DNA of 64,000 bases from Streptomyces fradiae (GTDB lineage: Bacteria > Actinomycetota > Actinomycetes > Streptomycetales > Streptomycetaceae): contig NZ_CP065958.1 of NCBI RefSeq assembly GCF_041270065.1, forward strand, positions 7,006,001 through 7,070,000, read 5' to 3'. Made by a program: the position numbers and the translations under genes. The number at the start of each line of letters is the position of its first letter. The first letter of the stretch is position 1. The notes beneath the pieces are model-generated. The model saw nothing but the letters and a program-made list of their open reading frames with translations. It made no database searches and was not told the origin of the DNA. Shown here piece by piece: positions 51,523 to 61,171 of this stretch.

Positions 51523-54500
51523 TCACGGTCGGAGCGCGGTGGCCAGCTGGGCGCGCGAGCGCACGTCCAGCTTCTGGTAGATCCGGGTCAGCCGCGCCTC
51601 GACCGTCTTCACGCTCAGATACAGCTTGGCCGCCGCCTCCTGGTTGCTGGCCCCAGAGCCCACCAGACGGGCCAGCCGCAGCTCCGCCTCGGTCAGCGAG
51701 GCGAGCCCCGGCAGCGCGTCCTCGCCCACCGGGCCCTCGCCCCCCGGACCGGCCGGCGCCTCGCCGGCAAGCGCCAGCCACGGCGCCGCGCCCACTCGCT
51801 CGAACACCGCGGCCGCCGACTGCAGCGCCGCCTGCGCGGCCGAGCGGCGCCGCCGCCGGCGCTCCACCCGGGCGAGCGCGATCAGCGCCCGGCCCCGCTC
51901 GACCGGCAGATCCGCCTCGCCGAACCGGGCCGCCGTCCCCGCGAGGAGCTCCGCCGCCGAGTCGGTGCGCCCCTCCGCCGCCAGGCACAGCGCGTACGCC
52001 CGGTCGAAGCCGAGCAGCACCGTCGACCGGCCGAGCCGCTCGGCCACCGGCCGCACCTCCGCGAGCAGCGCCGTCGCCTCGTCCACCGCGTCGTGCGCGA
52101 GCAGCGCCTCCGCCAGCTCCTCGTGCCAGCGCAGCATCGACGGATCCACCGTCGACTGCGCCCGCTCGTTCGTCTCCACCCGGCGCAGCGTCTCCAGGGC
52201 CGCGCTCACGTCCCCGTTGACCAGCTGCACCCGGCCGAGGGCGTACAGGCTCCGGGAAAGGAACACCCGGTCGCCCTCCTCCTCCGAGGCCTGCACACTG
52301 CGCCGCGCGTAGCTGGCCGCCCGGGCGAAGCTACCGCCCGCGGTCTCGGCGAGCGCGAGCGCGTACCAGGCCGGGCCCGGCGACAGGCCCGCCTCCAGGG
52401 TCAGCGCCAGCGACTGCCCGGCGTGCGCGAGCGCCGAGGCGCACGGACCGATCCGCGACTCGATCTCCGCGAGCGTGCTGAGGAGTTCGATCGCGTCCTC
52501 CACCGAACCCCGCCGCTGCACCAGCGGCAGCAGCGCGCCCAGCTGCGCCCGCGCGTCCGACAGCCGCCCGTCGAACAGGGCGTGACGGATCGTCAGGATC
52601 TGGGCGGCGTTACGGATCCCGGCCGGCCGCTCGGCCGTCTCCAGGGCCCGCGCCTGGGCGAGCACGGCCTCCGCGTCCGGCGCGCCGAGCGCCCGCTCCA
52701 TCCGCGCCTGTACGGTCAGGGCCTGGGCGGCCGTACGGGGGTCGCCCATCGACGCGGCGAGCGCCGCCGACTCCATGGCGGCCGCCCGGGAACGCAGCGG
52801 ATCGCCGTCCGCGAGCACGTACTTGATGGAGAGCCGGAGCTGGACGGCGGCGCGCAGCGCGGTGTCGTCCTCGGAGTCCTCCATGGCGTGCACGTACATC
52901 TCGTCGAGGCCGGTGAGGCCCTGGCCCGCGGTGTCGAGGACGGCGAGCCGGGCCCGCACCCGGTCGGTGGGCGCCGCGTCCCGGGCCAGCAGGTCGGTGG
53001 CGGCGCGCATCGCGAGATCGGCGCGGGCCGCCCGCGCGGCCTCCTCGGCGGCGTCCACCAGGCGGGTGATCCGCTGCTGCCCGAGCCGGCCCGGCGTGGA
53101 CTCGGCGGCGAGCAGGGCGAGTTCGGCGGCCAGCGCGCTGTTGCCGCGCCGCCGGGCGAGGTCCGCCGCCTCGGCGACCTCGGCGGCCAGCTCCTCGTCG
53201 GGCGCGTCGGTGGCGAGCGCCCGGTGCCGGACCGCCTCCACCGGGTCGTCCACGACCCCGGCCAGGGCGGCATGGCCCGCGCTGCGCTCGGCCCAGCTCG
53301 CGTCGTGCACCAGGGTGGAGGGCAGCAGCCCGGCGGTGAAGGCGACCGTGCCGTCCTCGGACAGCGACACCAGTCCGGCCCGCTCGGCCGCCGCGAGGTC
53401 GGCCTCCGCGTTCGGCCGCCCGGCCCGGCGCACCAGGGCGGCGTGCGGGCGCAGCGCGAGCGCGGCGAGCAGCAGCGTCGCGCGCACCTCGGACGGCGCT
53501 GCGCCGAGCAGCTGCCGGGCCAGGTCGCGGGCCCGGCCGGAGAGCGTCAGGGCCTCGGCGTGGTGCACCGGGGTGCGGGCGTCGGCCAGCGAGCGGCCCA
53601 CGGCGAGCGCGAGCCGCGGATTGCCGCCGCTCGCCTTGTGGATGCGGCCGGCCATCCGGGACGGCAGCCGGTGGTGGATCAGCAGTTCGGCGATCTCGTC
53701 GGCCTGCAGCGGCGGCACGAGCAGCACGTCCGCCTCCGAGGGCACCCAGAGCCGGGTGCCGTGCGGATCGGTCCCGGCGCCGCCGCCCGCGGCGGCGTCC
53801 GGGCCGGGGCCGGGGTCGTACGCCGCGTAGGCCTCGGGCGTCTCCACGCCGATCACCCGCAGCGCGGGCGGCGCCAGGTGCAGCGCGAAGCGGAGCAGGT
53901 CGGCGCTGTCCGCGTCGATGTGCTGCACACCGTCGACCACCAGCAGGGCGGGGCCGCGCGCGGTGAGCGCGCGCAGGATCCCGGCGATGCCGAGGCGCAG
54001 CGCGATCGGGTCCCAGCCGCCGTCCTCCGGCGGCGCCTCGCGGCACAGCATGGCCACGGCGGCCCGCTGCGGCCCGGGCAGCCCGTCGAAGACCCCGGAG
54101 GCGAGCACGCCGATCCCGCCGACCGGCGCGTGCCCGCAGGAGCGGCGCTCGCCGGTGCCCGGGCCGTCGGTGTGGTCGCCGGGGCGGCGCGGGGCCGGGA
54201 GCTCGGCCGTGCGGGGCTCGCCGTCGCCGGGCGCCGCGCCCGGCTCCGTACCCCCGTGGGCGCCGTGTACGGGGTGTCCCGCGTCGTACGGGGCGGAGGG
54301 CGGCTCTCCGGCGCCTGCGGCGGCCCCGGGGTGGGCCGGGCCCGGCCAGGTGACGGTGGCGGCGACGGAGGCGACGAGCGCGGCGGCGGCCGCGCCCGGT
54401 ATGTCCCGGTCGGCGGGGAGGGTGGCCAGCCACAGCACGGTCTCGCCGCGCGCCTCGGCGCGGGCGGCGGCGGCCACGGCGACCTCGGTCTTGCCGACCC

Positions 54501-54609
54501 CGGCGGGACCGGTGAGCAGCGCGCGCCCGCGGGCCTGAAGGACGCGTTCAAGGCGGCCGAGGAGTTCCTCCCGGCCCACCGGCGCAGGCCGGAGCGGCGC
54601 TGTCGTCAT
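51523..54609 (-). CDS. LuxR-family AAA ATPase transcriptional regulator (LAL type)
   Basis: A 1028-residue LAL regulator. The N-terminus has the P-loop LLTGPAGVGKTEVAVAAAAR (about 33-52) with a long Pro/Gly-rich insert (110-185), Walker B PALLVVDGVQHIDADS, a long TPR-like middle, and a C-terminal GerE/LuxR HTH (LTEAELRLARLVGSGASNQE, AAAKLYLSVKTVEARLTRIY). ATG 54609 with GGAGGGTGG upstream. It ends 14 nt from the caspase-like gene stop, convergent. Probably responds to a small inducer; target unknown. Confidence 0.9.
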   Translation of the reverse strand: MTTAPLRPAPVGREELLGRLERVLQARGRALLTGPAGVGKTEVAVAAAARAEARGETVLWLATLPADRDIPGAAAAALVASVAATVTWPGPAHPGAAAGAGEPPSAPYDAGHPVHGAHGGTEPGAAPGDGEPRTAELPAPRRPGDHTDGPGTGERRSCGHAPVGGIGVLASGVFDGLPGPQRAAVAMLCREAPPEDGGWDPIALRLGIAGILRALTARGPALLVVDGVQHIDADSADLLRFALHLAPPALRVIGVETPEAYAAYDPGPGPDAAAGGGAGTDPHGTRLWVPSEADVLLVPPLQADEIAELLIHHRLPSRMAGRIHKASGGNPRLALAVGRSLADARTPVHHAEALTLSGRARDLARQLLGAAPSEVRATLLLAALALRPHAALVRRAGRPNAEADLAAAERAGLVSLSEDGTVAFTAGLLPSTLVHDASWAERSAGHAALAGVVDDPVEAVRHRALATDAPDEELAAEVAEAADLARRRGNSALAAELALLAAESTPGRLGQQRITRLVDAAEEAARAARADLAMRAATDLLARDAAPTDRVRARLAVLDTAGQGLTGLDEMYVHAMEDSEDDTALRAAVQLRLSIKYVLADGDPLRSRAAAMESAALAASMGDPRTAAQALTVQARMERALGAPDAEAVLAQARALETAERPAGIRNAAQILTIRHALFDGRLSDARAQLGALLPLVQRRGSVEDAIELLSTLAEIESRIGPCASALAHAGQSLALTLEAGLSPGPAWYALALAETAGGSFARAASYARRSVQASEEEGDRVFLSRSLYALGRVQLVNGDVSAALETLRRVETNERAQSTVDPSMLRWHEELAEALLAHDAVDEATALLAEVRPVAERLGRSTVLLGFDRAYALCLAAEGRTDSAAELLAGTAARFGEADLPVERGRALIALARVERRRRRRSAAQAALQSAAAVFERVGAAPWLALAGEAPAGPGGEGPVGEDALPGLASLTEAELRLARLVGSGASNQEAAAKLYLSVKTVEARLTRIYQKLDVRSRAQLATALRP

Positions 54610-54748
54610 GTGTCCACCACCCTCCGGAGCTCGGGCCCTGCCCCATGAGCCCGTTGCGCAGAGAATACGGAGCGAGGCGGCTGAGTCCAGGCCCCTTGTC
54701 CGGCATACGGACAACCGGCTCCGGTGAGCCGTTCCCGCCCAACTGCCG

Positions 54749-54780
54749 GAAGCGCCCGTGGTGTAGACCACGGGCGCTTC
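54749..54780. terminator. Hairpin terminator between the subtilisin and LAL regulator genes
   Basis: A perfect 14-bp stem, GAAGCGCCCGTGGT and its complement, with a GTAG loop. It is placed downstream of the subtilisin stop (minus strand) and upstream of the LAL regulator start. The rest of 54610-54848 shows no gene. Confidence 0.75.
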
Positions 54781-54848
54781 GCTGACCAGCGACGATGCTG
54801 GTGTGTGGGGGGTGGTTCCGCAGCGATCCGACGAGCGGATCGGGTGGA

Positions 54849-56687
54849 TCAGAAGGTCAGGCCCCAGGAGTCGATGTAGCCGGTGTCACCCGAGTACACA
54901 TCCCGGACCTGCAGCTTCCAGGTGCCGTTCGCGACCTCGCTCGACGCGTCCACGGTGTAGGTGGTGAGGACGTTGTCGGCGCCGTCGGACGACGAGGACT
55001 GCTTCAGGTTGCGCACGGTGCCGTCCGGGGCGATCAGGTCGATGACCAGGTCGCCGCGGTAGGTGTGCTTGATGTCCACGGCGACCTTGAGGGCGGCGGG
55101 CGCGTTGCCGGTCAGACCGGTGACGGCGATCGAGGACGACACGGTGGTGTTGTCCGAGATCGTGACGTTGTTCGTGTTCGTGAAGACGGTGCCGGCCGGC
55201 GGGGTCGCGCCGGTGACCGCGTCCACCGTCTTGGCGGCGTCGGCGATGCCGGTTCCGCAGCCGCCGGTGCAGGTGCCGGGGAGCGGGCGGGCGTTGCTCT
55301 TGATCGCCGACTCGATGTCGGCCGGGGTCAGGGTCGACTTGGCCGACTTCAGGAGCGCGGCGAGACCGGCGATGTGCGGCGCCGCCATGGAGGTGCCCTG
55401 GTAGGGCTTGTAGGTCTCGGTCGACTGGGTCGTCAGGCCCGAGTTCAGCGTCGAGTAGATCGCGTTCTCGGGGGTGGTGACGGTGCCGGGCGTGTCGGTC
55501 GCGTTGCGGGTCTCGCCGCCGGGCGCGGCCACGTCCACGATGGAGCCGTAGTTGGAGTAGTACGACCGGGCGCCCGCGCGGTTGGTCGACGCCACGGTGA
55601 TGACGCCGGAGCAGTTCGCGGGGGTGAAGCCGGAGGCGTTGGCGTTGCTGTTGCCCGCGGCGACGACGACGGTGGTGCCGCGCGAGACGGCGCCGTTGAT
55701 CGCGGTCTGGTAGACGCTCGGGCAGGTGGAGCTCGCGCCGCCGAGGCTCATGTTGATGACCTTGGCCGGCGTCGGGTTGGCCGGGACGCCCGGCACGGAG
55801 CCGCCGGAGGCCCAGGTGATCGCGTCGGCGATGTCGGAGGACGAGCCGCCGCACTTGCCGAGCACGCGCACGGGCTGGATCTTCGCGTTGTACGCGATGC
55901 CCGCGATGCCCTTGGTGTTGTTGGTGACCGCGGCGATGGTGCCGGCCACGTGGGTGCCGTGCCAGGAGGAGTTCGAGGCGGTGGAGCCGGTGCCGCACTC
56001 GCCGTCGGTGGCGTTCCAGTCGCCCTCGTCCTTCGAGTCCGCGTCGCGGCCGTTGCCGTCGCGGGCGTCGGAGGCGGTGGAGATGAAGTCGTAACCGGAG
56101 ACGATGTTGGTCGCCAGGTCCGAGTGGGCGGCGTAGCCGGTGTCGATCACGGCGACGGTGACGCCGGAACCGGTCGTCTTGTCCCAGGCGGTGGGGACGT
56201 TCATGCCGCCGGTGGGCTCGAAGAGGTCCCACTGCTTGGCGTAGTCGGTGTCGTTGGGCGTGACCGCCATCGGGTACGCGCGGATGTCCGGCTCCACCGA
56301 GGCGACCTGCGGGTCGGCCTTGAAGGCGGCCATGACGTCGGCGACGTCCTGCTTGTCCGCGGCCCCGCCGAGGTCGACGAGCGCGGCGCCGCCGGCGAGG
56401 CGGCGCTCGAAGGACAGCTTCTCGCCGGTGCGGGCGCCCTTGTCGGCGGCGTCGCTCTTGGCGGCGGAGTTCGAACCGGCCTCGGCGGCCGAGGGCTTGT
56501 AGGTGACGATGACCTTCTCGACGGGCGCGCTGGGCAGCCCGGTCATCGCCTGCGAGGCCGGCGCGGCCGGCTTCGGGGAAGGAGCGGCCGGGACGGCGGC
56601 GAACGCCCCGGAGGTGGTGGCAGCGGCGCCGAGGATCGCGGCGCTCGCGACCAGCACGGATATGACTCTCCGCCTGGAACCGTTCAA
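54849..56687 (-). CDS. Secreted subtilisin-like serine protease with P/proprotein-convertase domain
   Basis: A 612-residue S8 peptidase. Signal peptide (VISVLVASAAILGAAATTSG), inhibitor I9 propeptide (about 55-140), catalytic domain with Asp182 (VAVIDTGYAAH), His243 (SWHGTHVAGT), oxyanion Asn346 (VVAAGNSNA) and Ser433 (GTSMAAPHIAG), and a C-terminal P/Homo B domain (about 505-612, HTYRGDLVIDLIAPDGTVRN). The start codon is TTG at 56687. Extracellular protease; the P domain is common in Streptomyces and aids stability or binding. Confidence 0.93.
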   Translation of the reverse strand: MNGSRRRVISVLVASAAILGAAATTSGAFAAVPAAPSPKPAAPASQAMTGLPSAPVEKVIVTYKPSAAEAGSNSAAKSDAADKGARTGEKLSFERRLAGGAALVDLGGAADKQDVADVMAAFKADPQVASVEPDIRAYPMAVTPNDTDYAKQWDLFEPTGGMNVPTAWDKTTGSGVTVAVIDTGYAAHSDLATNIVSGYDFISTASDARDGNGRDADSKDEGDWNATDGECGTGSTASNSSWHGTHVAGTIAAVTNNTKGIAGIAYNAKIQPVRVLGKCGGSSSDIADAITWASGGSVPGVPANPTPAKVINMSLGGASSTCPSVYQTAINGAVSRGTTVVVAAGNSNANASGFTPANCSGVITVASTNRAGARSYYSNYGSIVDVAAPGGETRNATDTPGTVTTPENAIYSTLNSGLTTQSTETYKPYQGTSMAAPHIAGLAALLKSAKSTLTPADIESAIKSNARPLPGTCTGGCGTGIADAAKTVDAVTGATPPAGTVFTNTNNVTISDNTTVSSSIAVTGLTGNAPAALKVAVDIKHTYRGDLVIDLIAPDGTVRNLKQSSSSDGADNVLTTYTVDASSEVANGTWKLQVRDVYSGDTGYIDSWGLTF

Positions 56688-57114
56688 GGTGTGGCCCTTT
56701 CGGAATTACGACGTGAGGGAGCAGTGGCGGCGGCGCGGGAACGTCGGCGCGAAGTGGGGTCGCGGTCCTTCGCTCCCTGGGCGTGGGGGCCCGTGCGCCG
56801 CCACCGGCGCGACGACCCGGGTCAAGGCCGTCCCCGGCGTACACCCGTCACCCGTCCTCATGCACCTGACAGGTGGAGGTGGGGAAAGAGCTGCCGGTGC
56901 GGCAGACAGTAGGGAACGCCGAGGTGAACTCGATACGGGGAAAACCCTTGTCGGGTTCAGGGGGAGGGTGGGGGAGGGTGCGGGGAAGGAAACCTGACGA
57001 TTGCCCCGGGCAACAGGCCCTGGACCAGGGAGAACGCCCCCCACGAGGGCGAACCGGTCCCCGGTCGGCGTCCGGCGCGGCCGGACGGAGGTGCTCCGCC
57101 CGGCCGTGGGCGGT
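56688..57114. other. 427-bp intergenic region before the subtilisin gene
   Basis: I see no gene. A hairpin CGTCCGGC-GCG-GCCGGACG at 57069-57087 lies downstream of the GNAT stop and may act as a terminator. The remainder should hold the subtilisin promoter, which I cannot place exactly; several purine-rich GGGGAGGG stretches lie near 56950-56990. Confidence 0.4.
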
Positions 57115-57963
57115 TCAGCCCAGTTCGAGGGTTGTCACGCCGAACACCCGCTCCTGGGCGATCCGGCGGATCGGGCCCGTGTACATGCGGGCCGTTTCGA
57201 AGGTGGGGGTGAGGCCGCGGGAGAGGGCGAGGGGGGCGGCGGCGGGGTTGGACTCGGGCATGTCGACGGCGACGTGCGGGGAGCCGAAGGCGCGGGCCTC
57301 CGTGGCGAGGGCGTCGAGGAGGGCGGACGCGTCGGCCGGGGTGTCCGCGAAGAGCGGGCCGATCCGGGCCTCCGACTCCGCGGGGCGGACCACGCCGTAG
57401 CCGCTGATCCGGCCGTCCGTGCGCCGGACCAGGGCCCGGTGTCCCGGGGTGCTCAGCCAGGGCGCCAGGAAGCGCGGGCGGTCGGCCGGATGGCACGCGC
57501 TGTCGTACGCGGCGAGCTCGGCCGGATCCACCCGCTCCGCCGCCACCACGTCCGCCACGGGCCGCTCGGGCGGCGGGACTTCGCCCACGTAGCGGGCCGT
57601 GCGGTAGGCCGGGGCGAAGCCCGAGCGGCGGTAGTTGTCCTGCTGCGCGGGCACCCCGTCGAGCCCCACCGTCCGGTCGCCCGCGTGCGCGAGCGCGGTC
57701 CGCCAGGTCGCCAGACCGTGGCCGAGACCGCGCAGCTCCGGCCGTACCAGATAGAACCCCAGGAAGGAATACGCGTCGCTGTAGTTGACGACCGAGATCG
57801 CGGACACCGGCTCCCCGTCGATCCGCCCGACGAAGAAGCCCTCCGGGTCCTGCGCGAAGAACGCCCCGGCGTCCGCCGCACCCGGGTTCCAGCCCTCCTC
57901 GGCGCACCACTCGCGCACCAGGGCCCAGTCCTGGAGGGAGGCGCGGGAGACGTGGAGGGTCAT
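57115..57963 (-). CDS. GNAT-family N-acetyltransferase, tandem-domain type
   Basis: A 282-residue protein with an N-terminal GNAT domain: GFFVGRIDGEPVSAISVVNY, LGFYLVRPELRGLGHGLATW, where RGLGHG is the acetyl-CoA loop. The C-terminal ~120 residues (VVAAERVDPAELAAYDSACH ... SGYGVVRPAESEARIGPLFA) form a second GNAT-like fold (Acetyltransf_18-type). Start ATG 57963 is supported by GAAGGGAC. No operon partner. Acceptor unknown. Confidence 0.88.
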   Translation of the reverse strand: MTLHVSRASLQDWALVREWCAEEGWNPGAADAGAFFAQDPEGFFVGRIDGEPVSAISVVNYSDAYSFLGFYLVRPELRGLGHGLATWRTALAHAGDRTVGLDGVPAQQDNYRRSGFAPAYRTARYVGEVPPPERPVADVVAAERVDPAELAAYDSACHPADRPRFLAPWLSTPGHRALVRRTDGRISGYGVVRPAESEARIGPLFADTPADASALLDALATEARAFGSPHVAVDMPESNPAAAPLALSRGLTPTFETARMYTGPIRRIAQERVFGVTTLELG

Positions 57964-58104
57964 GGGGGTCCCTTCGACGACATGCGACGGCAAGTGGGGA
58001 GGCGCGGGGCAGCCGAGCATAATGCCGGCGGCGGCCCCGCCCGTTACCCCGCCGTCGCTTTCCGGCCGCGCCACCGCGCCCGCGTACCCGCGTACCCGCC
58101 CGGC

Positions 58105-59007
58105 TCACCCCACGAGCCGCAGCGCCGTCTCCGCCACCCCCACCCGCACCGACTGACCCCACGTCAACTCCAGCGCGTCCGCCTCCATTCCGTCCCCGAA
58201 GGCCACGAGCCGGTCCGACTCCACGACCAGGCCGAGCCGTTCGCCCGCGCCGAGCAGCCCCTCCACCCGCGCGGTGCCGGTGACCGGCGACGGCCAGGCC
58301 TCCCGTACCGTCCAGGCGAGCCGCGCGTCCGTCGCGGCGGGCAGCGGCAGGGCGCTGGAACGCTGCTGCCAGAGCGAGCGCAGCCAGCCGGTGGCGCCCG
58401 TACCCGTGCCGATCAGCACGCCCGACGAGGCCTGCGCCTCGGGCGCGGCCGACGGGGCGCGCAGCGTGTAGCGGGCGGTCTGGTGGCCCGGCGGGCCGAT
58501 GTAGATCTCGTTGAGCGCGAGGAGCCGCTGCGCGTCGTCCGTGACGGCCTCCGCCATGGTGAGCAGATCCGCGCCCGTCCGCGCCGCCGCGGCGCCCGCG
58601 GCCGACGGAAGCAGCCGGCGCGCGTCGCGCGGCCGGTGCCGGACCAGGACGCCCGGATTGCGCCCCGGATCGGCGTCGATCCCGACCACCGGCTGCCCGG
58701 TCAGATACTTGGCGACATTCGCCACCAGACCGTCCTGCCCGACCACCACGACCACGTCCTCCGGACCGAACAGGAACCGGTCCAGGTCCGCCCGCTCCAC
58801 CCGGGCCTGCCGCCAGCGCAGCGGCACGGCCGCCGCGACCTCGGCGAGCGCCCGCCCGTTGCGCTCGTGCCGCTCCCGGACCTCGTCCACCGAGCGGCCC
58901 CGCGCGGCCAGTTGGAATGCGGCCTGTCCGTGCGTGCCGTGCCGGGCGAGCAACTCCTCGTACTCCGTGGTGCGGTGGACGAGCACCGCCCGCGGCGCCA
59001 GGCTCAT
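58105..59007 (-). CDS. NAD kinase-like protein
   Basis: A 300-residue protein resembling ATP-NAD kinase. It has VVVVGQDGLVANVAKYL (the family GGDG becomes GQDG), ALNEIYIGPPGHQTARYTL (NE motif) and SGVLIGTGTGATGWLRSLWQ (glycine-rich loop), and lacks other parts of housekeeping NAD kinase. Its ATG overlaps the SPFH stop by 4 nt, so both are made together. The altered motif and the SPFH link suggest a specialised role rather than NADP supply. Confidence 0.75.
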   Translation of the reverse strand: MSLAPRAVLVHRTTEYEELLARHGTHGQAAFQLAARGRSVDEVRERHERNGRALAEVAAAVPLRWRQARVERADLDRFLFGPEDVVVVVGQDGLVANVAKYLTGQPVVGIDADPGRNPGVLVRHRPRDARRLLPSAAGAAAARTGADLLTMAEAVTDDAQRLLALNEIYIGPPGHQTARYTLRAPSAAPEAQASSGVLIGTGTGATGWLRSLWQQRSSALPLPAATDARLAWTVREAWPSPVTGTARVEGLLGAGERLGLVVESDRLVAFGDGMEADALELTWGQSVRVGVAETALRLVG

Positions 59008-60041
59008 GACCGCGCGCCCCCGGCCCGGCTCTCACCGCTGCCGTCACCGCCGCCGCCGAGCTTGGCGAGCAGCCCGGTCACGACGTCCGGCGACAGCGTG
59101 AGGTTCTGGATCCTGGGCAGCTGCTCGGCCGCCCGGGTCGCGGCGAGCGCGTGCAGGGTCGCCGGGGCGACCTCGGCGTGCGCCCGCAGCCACGCGGACT
59201 GCGCCTCGGCGCGCGCCGCGCCGACCTCCCGGGCCGCCTCCGCCTCGGCCTGAGCGAGCCGGACCGTGCGCGCGGCCTCGGCCTCGGCCCGTACCGCGTC
59301 GGCGGCCGCGCCCTCCTCCGCCTCGCGGCGGGCGTTGATACCGCGCTGGTCGACCAGCCGCTCCTCCTGCCGGGCCAGCTCGATCTTGCTGGCCAGCTCG
59401 TTCTCGGCGATGGCGCGCTCGCGCTCGACGGCGACGGCCCGCCGCTCGTACGTCGCCCGGTCGGCCTCCTGCTGGATCTGCTCGCGCGCCGGGGTGCGCA
59501 GCGCGCGCTCGACCTCGGGTTCGGGGCGCAGCGCCACGACCCGTACCGCCACCACCTCGATGCCGGTCTCCGGCAGCCGCGGCTCGGCCGCGAGCCCGGC
59601 GGCCATCCGCTCGCGCACCGCGCCGACGCCGTCGACGAGCGCCTCGGCGAGCGGTATCCGGGCCAGCACGGCGAGCGCGTGCTGCTGCGCGGTCTCGGTG
59701 AGCAGCGTGCCGATCTGCTCCAGCGGGGTGCCGCGCCACGCGCCGGTGTCCGGGTCGAGCGAGAAGTCGAGCCGGGTGGCGGCGGCCGCCGGGTCCCCGA
59801 TCCGGTACGTGACGGTCGACTGCACGCTCACGTCCTGGAAGTCGGCGGTACGGGCGTGGAACGCCATGGCCAGCTCGCGGTCGTCGACCGGCACCTCGGA
59901 CAGCGCGGCGGACAGCGAGCGGAACCAGAAGCTCAGCCCCGTCCCCTCGTGGACCAGCTTGCCGCCCCGGTGGTGGCGGACGTGCGCGGTGGGCGCGGAC
60001 CGCAGATGGCGCCAGCCGGCCCGGCGGGTGATGTCGGCCAT
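59004..60041 (-). CDS. SPFH/Band 7 domain protein
   Basis: A 345-residue protein of the SPFH (stomatin/prohibitin) family. PTAHVRHHRGGKLVHEGTGL and DISVQ-like VQSTVTYRIGDP form the band 7 domain (about 20-190). A long helical coil, alanine/glutamate-rich (AENELASKIELARQEERLVD, RTVRLAQAEAEAAREV), follows. No TM is present, so membrane attachment must be indirect. AGGGGAGG precedes ATG 60041. Cotranscribed with the NAD kinase-like gene. Confidence 0.88.
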   Translation of the reverse strand: MADITRRAGWRHLRSAPTAHVRHHRGGKLVHEGTGLSFWFRSLSAALSEVPVDDRELAMAFHARTADFQDVSVQSTVTYRIGDPAAAATRLDFSLDPDTGAWRGTPLEQIGTLLTETAQQHALAVLARIPLAEALVDGVGAVRERMAAGLAAEPRLPETGIEVVAVRVVALRPEPEVERALRTPAREQIQQEADRATYERRAVAVERERAIAENELASKIELARQEERLVDQRGINARREAEEGAAADAVRAEAEAARTVRLAQAEAEAAREVGAARAEAQSAWLRAHAEVAPATLHALAATRAAEQLPRIQNLTLSPDVVTGLLAKLGGGGDGSGESRAGGARS

Positions 60042-60094
60042 GGTGAACCTCCCCTTGTCGTCGCATGGACGATAGGGGTGGGCGGCTCTTTTCG

Positions 60095-61171
60095 TCAACC
60101 TGACGAGATGGGTTCAGGGGCGGGGAGCGTGTCCGGTACGACGAGCAGCGGCGGCCCGTCGAGCAGTACGGGTTCGTCGCGCGGCCCCGTCGGGCGCTGC
60201 ACCGGCACGGTGCCGCTGCCTGCGCCCGCGTCCGCACCCTCGGCCGCCGTATCGTCGGCCCCCGCGCCCCCGGCCCCCGCCCCGACGCCCGTCGTCAGCA
60301 GGACCACGCCGCGCGCCGCCACCAGCGCCGCCGCCGCGGCGACCGCCCAGCCCCAGACGCCCGCGCGGAAGGTCTCGCCGAGCAGGGCCACGCCGATGAC
60401 CGCTGCGGCGGCCGGGTTGGAGAGGTTGACGACGGCGAGCGGCGCGGCGAGGCCGCCGCGGTAGGCGGCCTGGGAGAGCAGCAGACCGCCGGCGGCGAAG
60501 GCCGCGATCAGGACCGCGAGCAGCGCCGTCTGCCACCAGGCGGTCGGGCCGCCGGGCAGGTCGCGGGCGAGGGCGACGGTCAGGGTCTGGGTCAGCGCGG
60601 AGCCGACCGCCGAGGCCACCCCGGATGCCGTCGCGTGCCCGAGCCCCCGGCCCCGCTCCCGCCCGCCCGCCCCGCCGCCCCCGGTCCGGCCGCGCGCGGC
60701 GAGCAGCCCGATGAGCAGCAGGGTCACGCCGGTGACGAGCAGGGTCTCGCGCAGGTCGAGCGCCTCCTCCGGCGCGACCGGCCCGGTCACGGCCACGAGC
60801 CCGACCAGGCCCGCGAGGGTCCACAGCGCACCGCGCCACTCGACCCGCGAGACCCGCCGGTGCGCCCCGTACGCCCCGATCGGCAGCGCCGCCACCAGGG
60901 TCAGCGCGCCGAGCGGCTGGACGAGGGTGAGTGGTCCGTAGTGGAGGGCGGCGACGTGCGCCAGCGCGCCGGCGGCGTTCAGGCCCACCGCCGACCACCA
61001 CTGCGGGCGGCCGAGCAGCCGGCGCAGCGCGCCGCGCCCGCCGGCGGAGGCCGAGGCGAGGCGCGACTGGGCGACGGCGGCGAGGGCGTAACCGGCGGCC
61101 GATACGAGGGAGAGGAGGACCGCGACGACCGTGCCGGCCGCCCCGCCCCCGGCGCTCATCGCGGCGCTCAT
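60095..61171 (-). CDS. DMT-superfamily (EamA-like) membrane transporter
   Basis: A 358-residue membrane protein with about nine to ten TMs and glycine-rich loops (RGRTGGGGAGGRERGRGLGH). SAAGYALAAVAQSRLAS, ALHYGPLTLVQPLGALTLVA, QAAYRGGLAAPLAVVNLSNP and AVIGVALLGETFRAG match the DMT/NIPA-like family. The tail after the last TM is disordered. Its ATG overlaps the PAP2 stop by 4 nt. Substrate unknown. Confidence 0.85.
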   Translation of the reverse strand: MSAAMSAGGGAAGTVVAVLLSLVSAAGYALAAVAQSRLASASAGGRGALRRLLGRPQWWSAVGLNAAGALAHVAALHYGPLTLVQPLGALTLVAALPIGAYGAHRRVSRVEWRGALWTLAGLVGLVAVTGPVAPEEALDLRETLLVTGVTLLLIGLLAARGRTGGGGAGGRERGRGLGHATASGVASAVGSALTQTLTVALARDLPGGPTAWWQTALLAVLIAAFAAGGLLLSQAAYRGGLAAPLAVVNLSNPAAAAVIGVALLGETFRAGVWGWAVAAAAALVAARGVVLLTTGVGAGAGGAGADDTAAEGADAGAGSGTVPVQRPTGPRDEPVLLDGPPLLVVPDTLPAPEPISSG

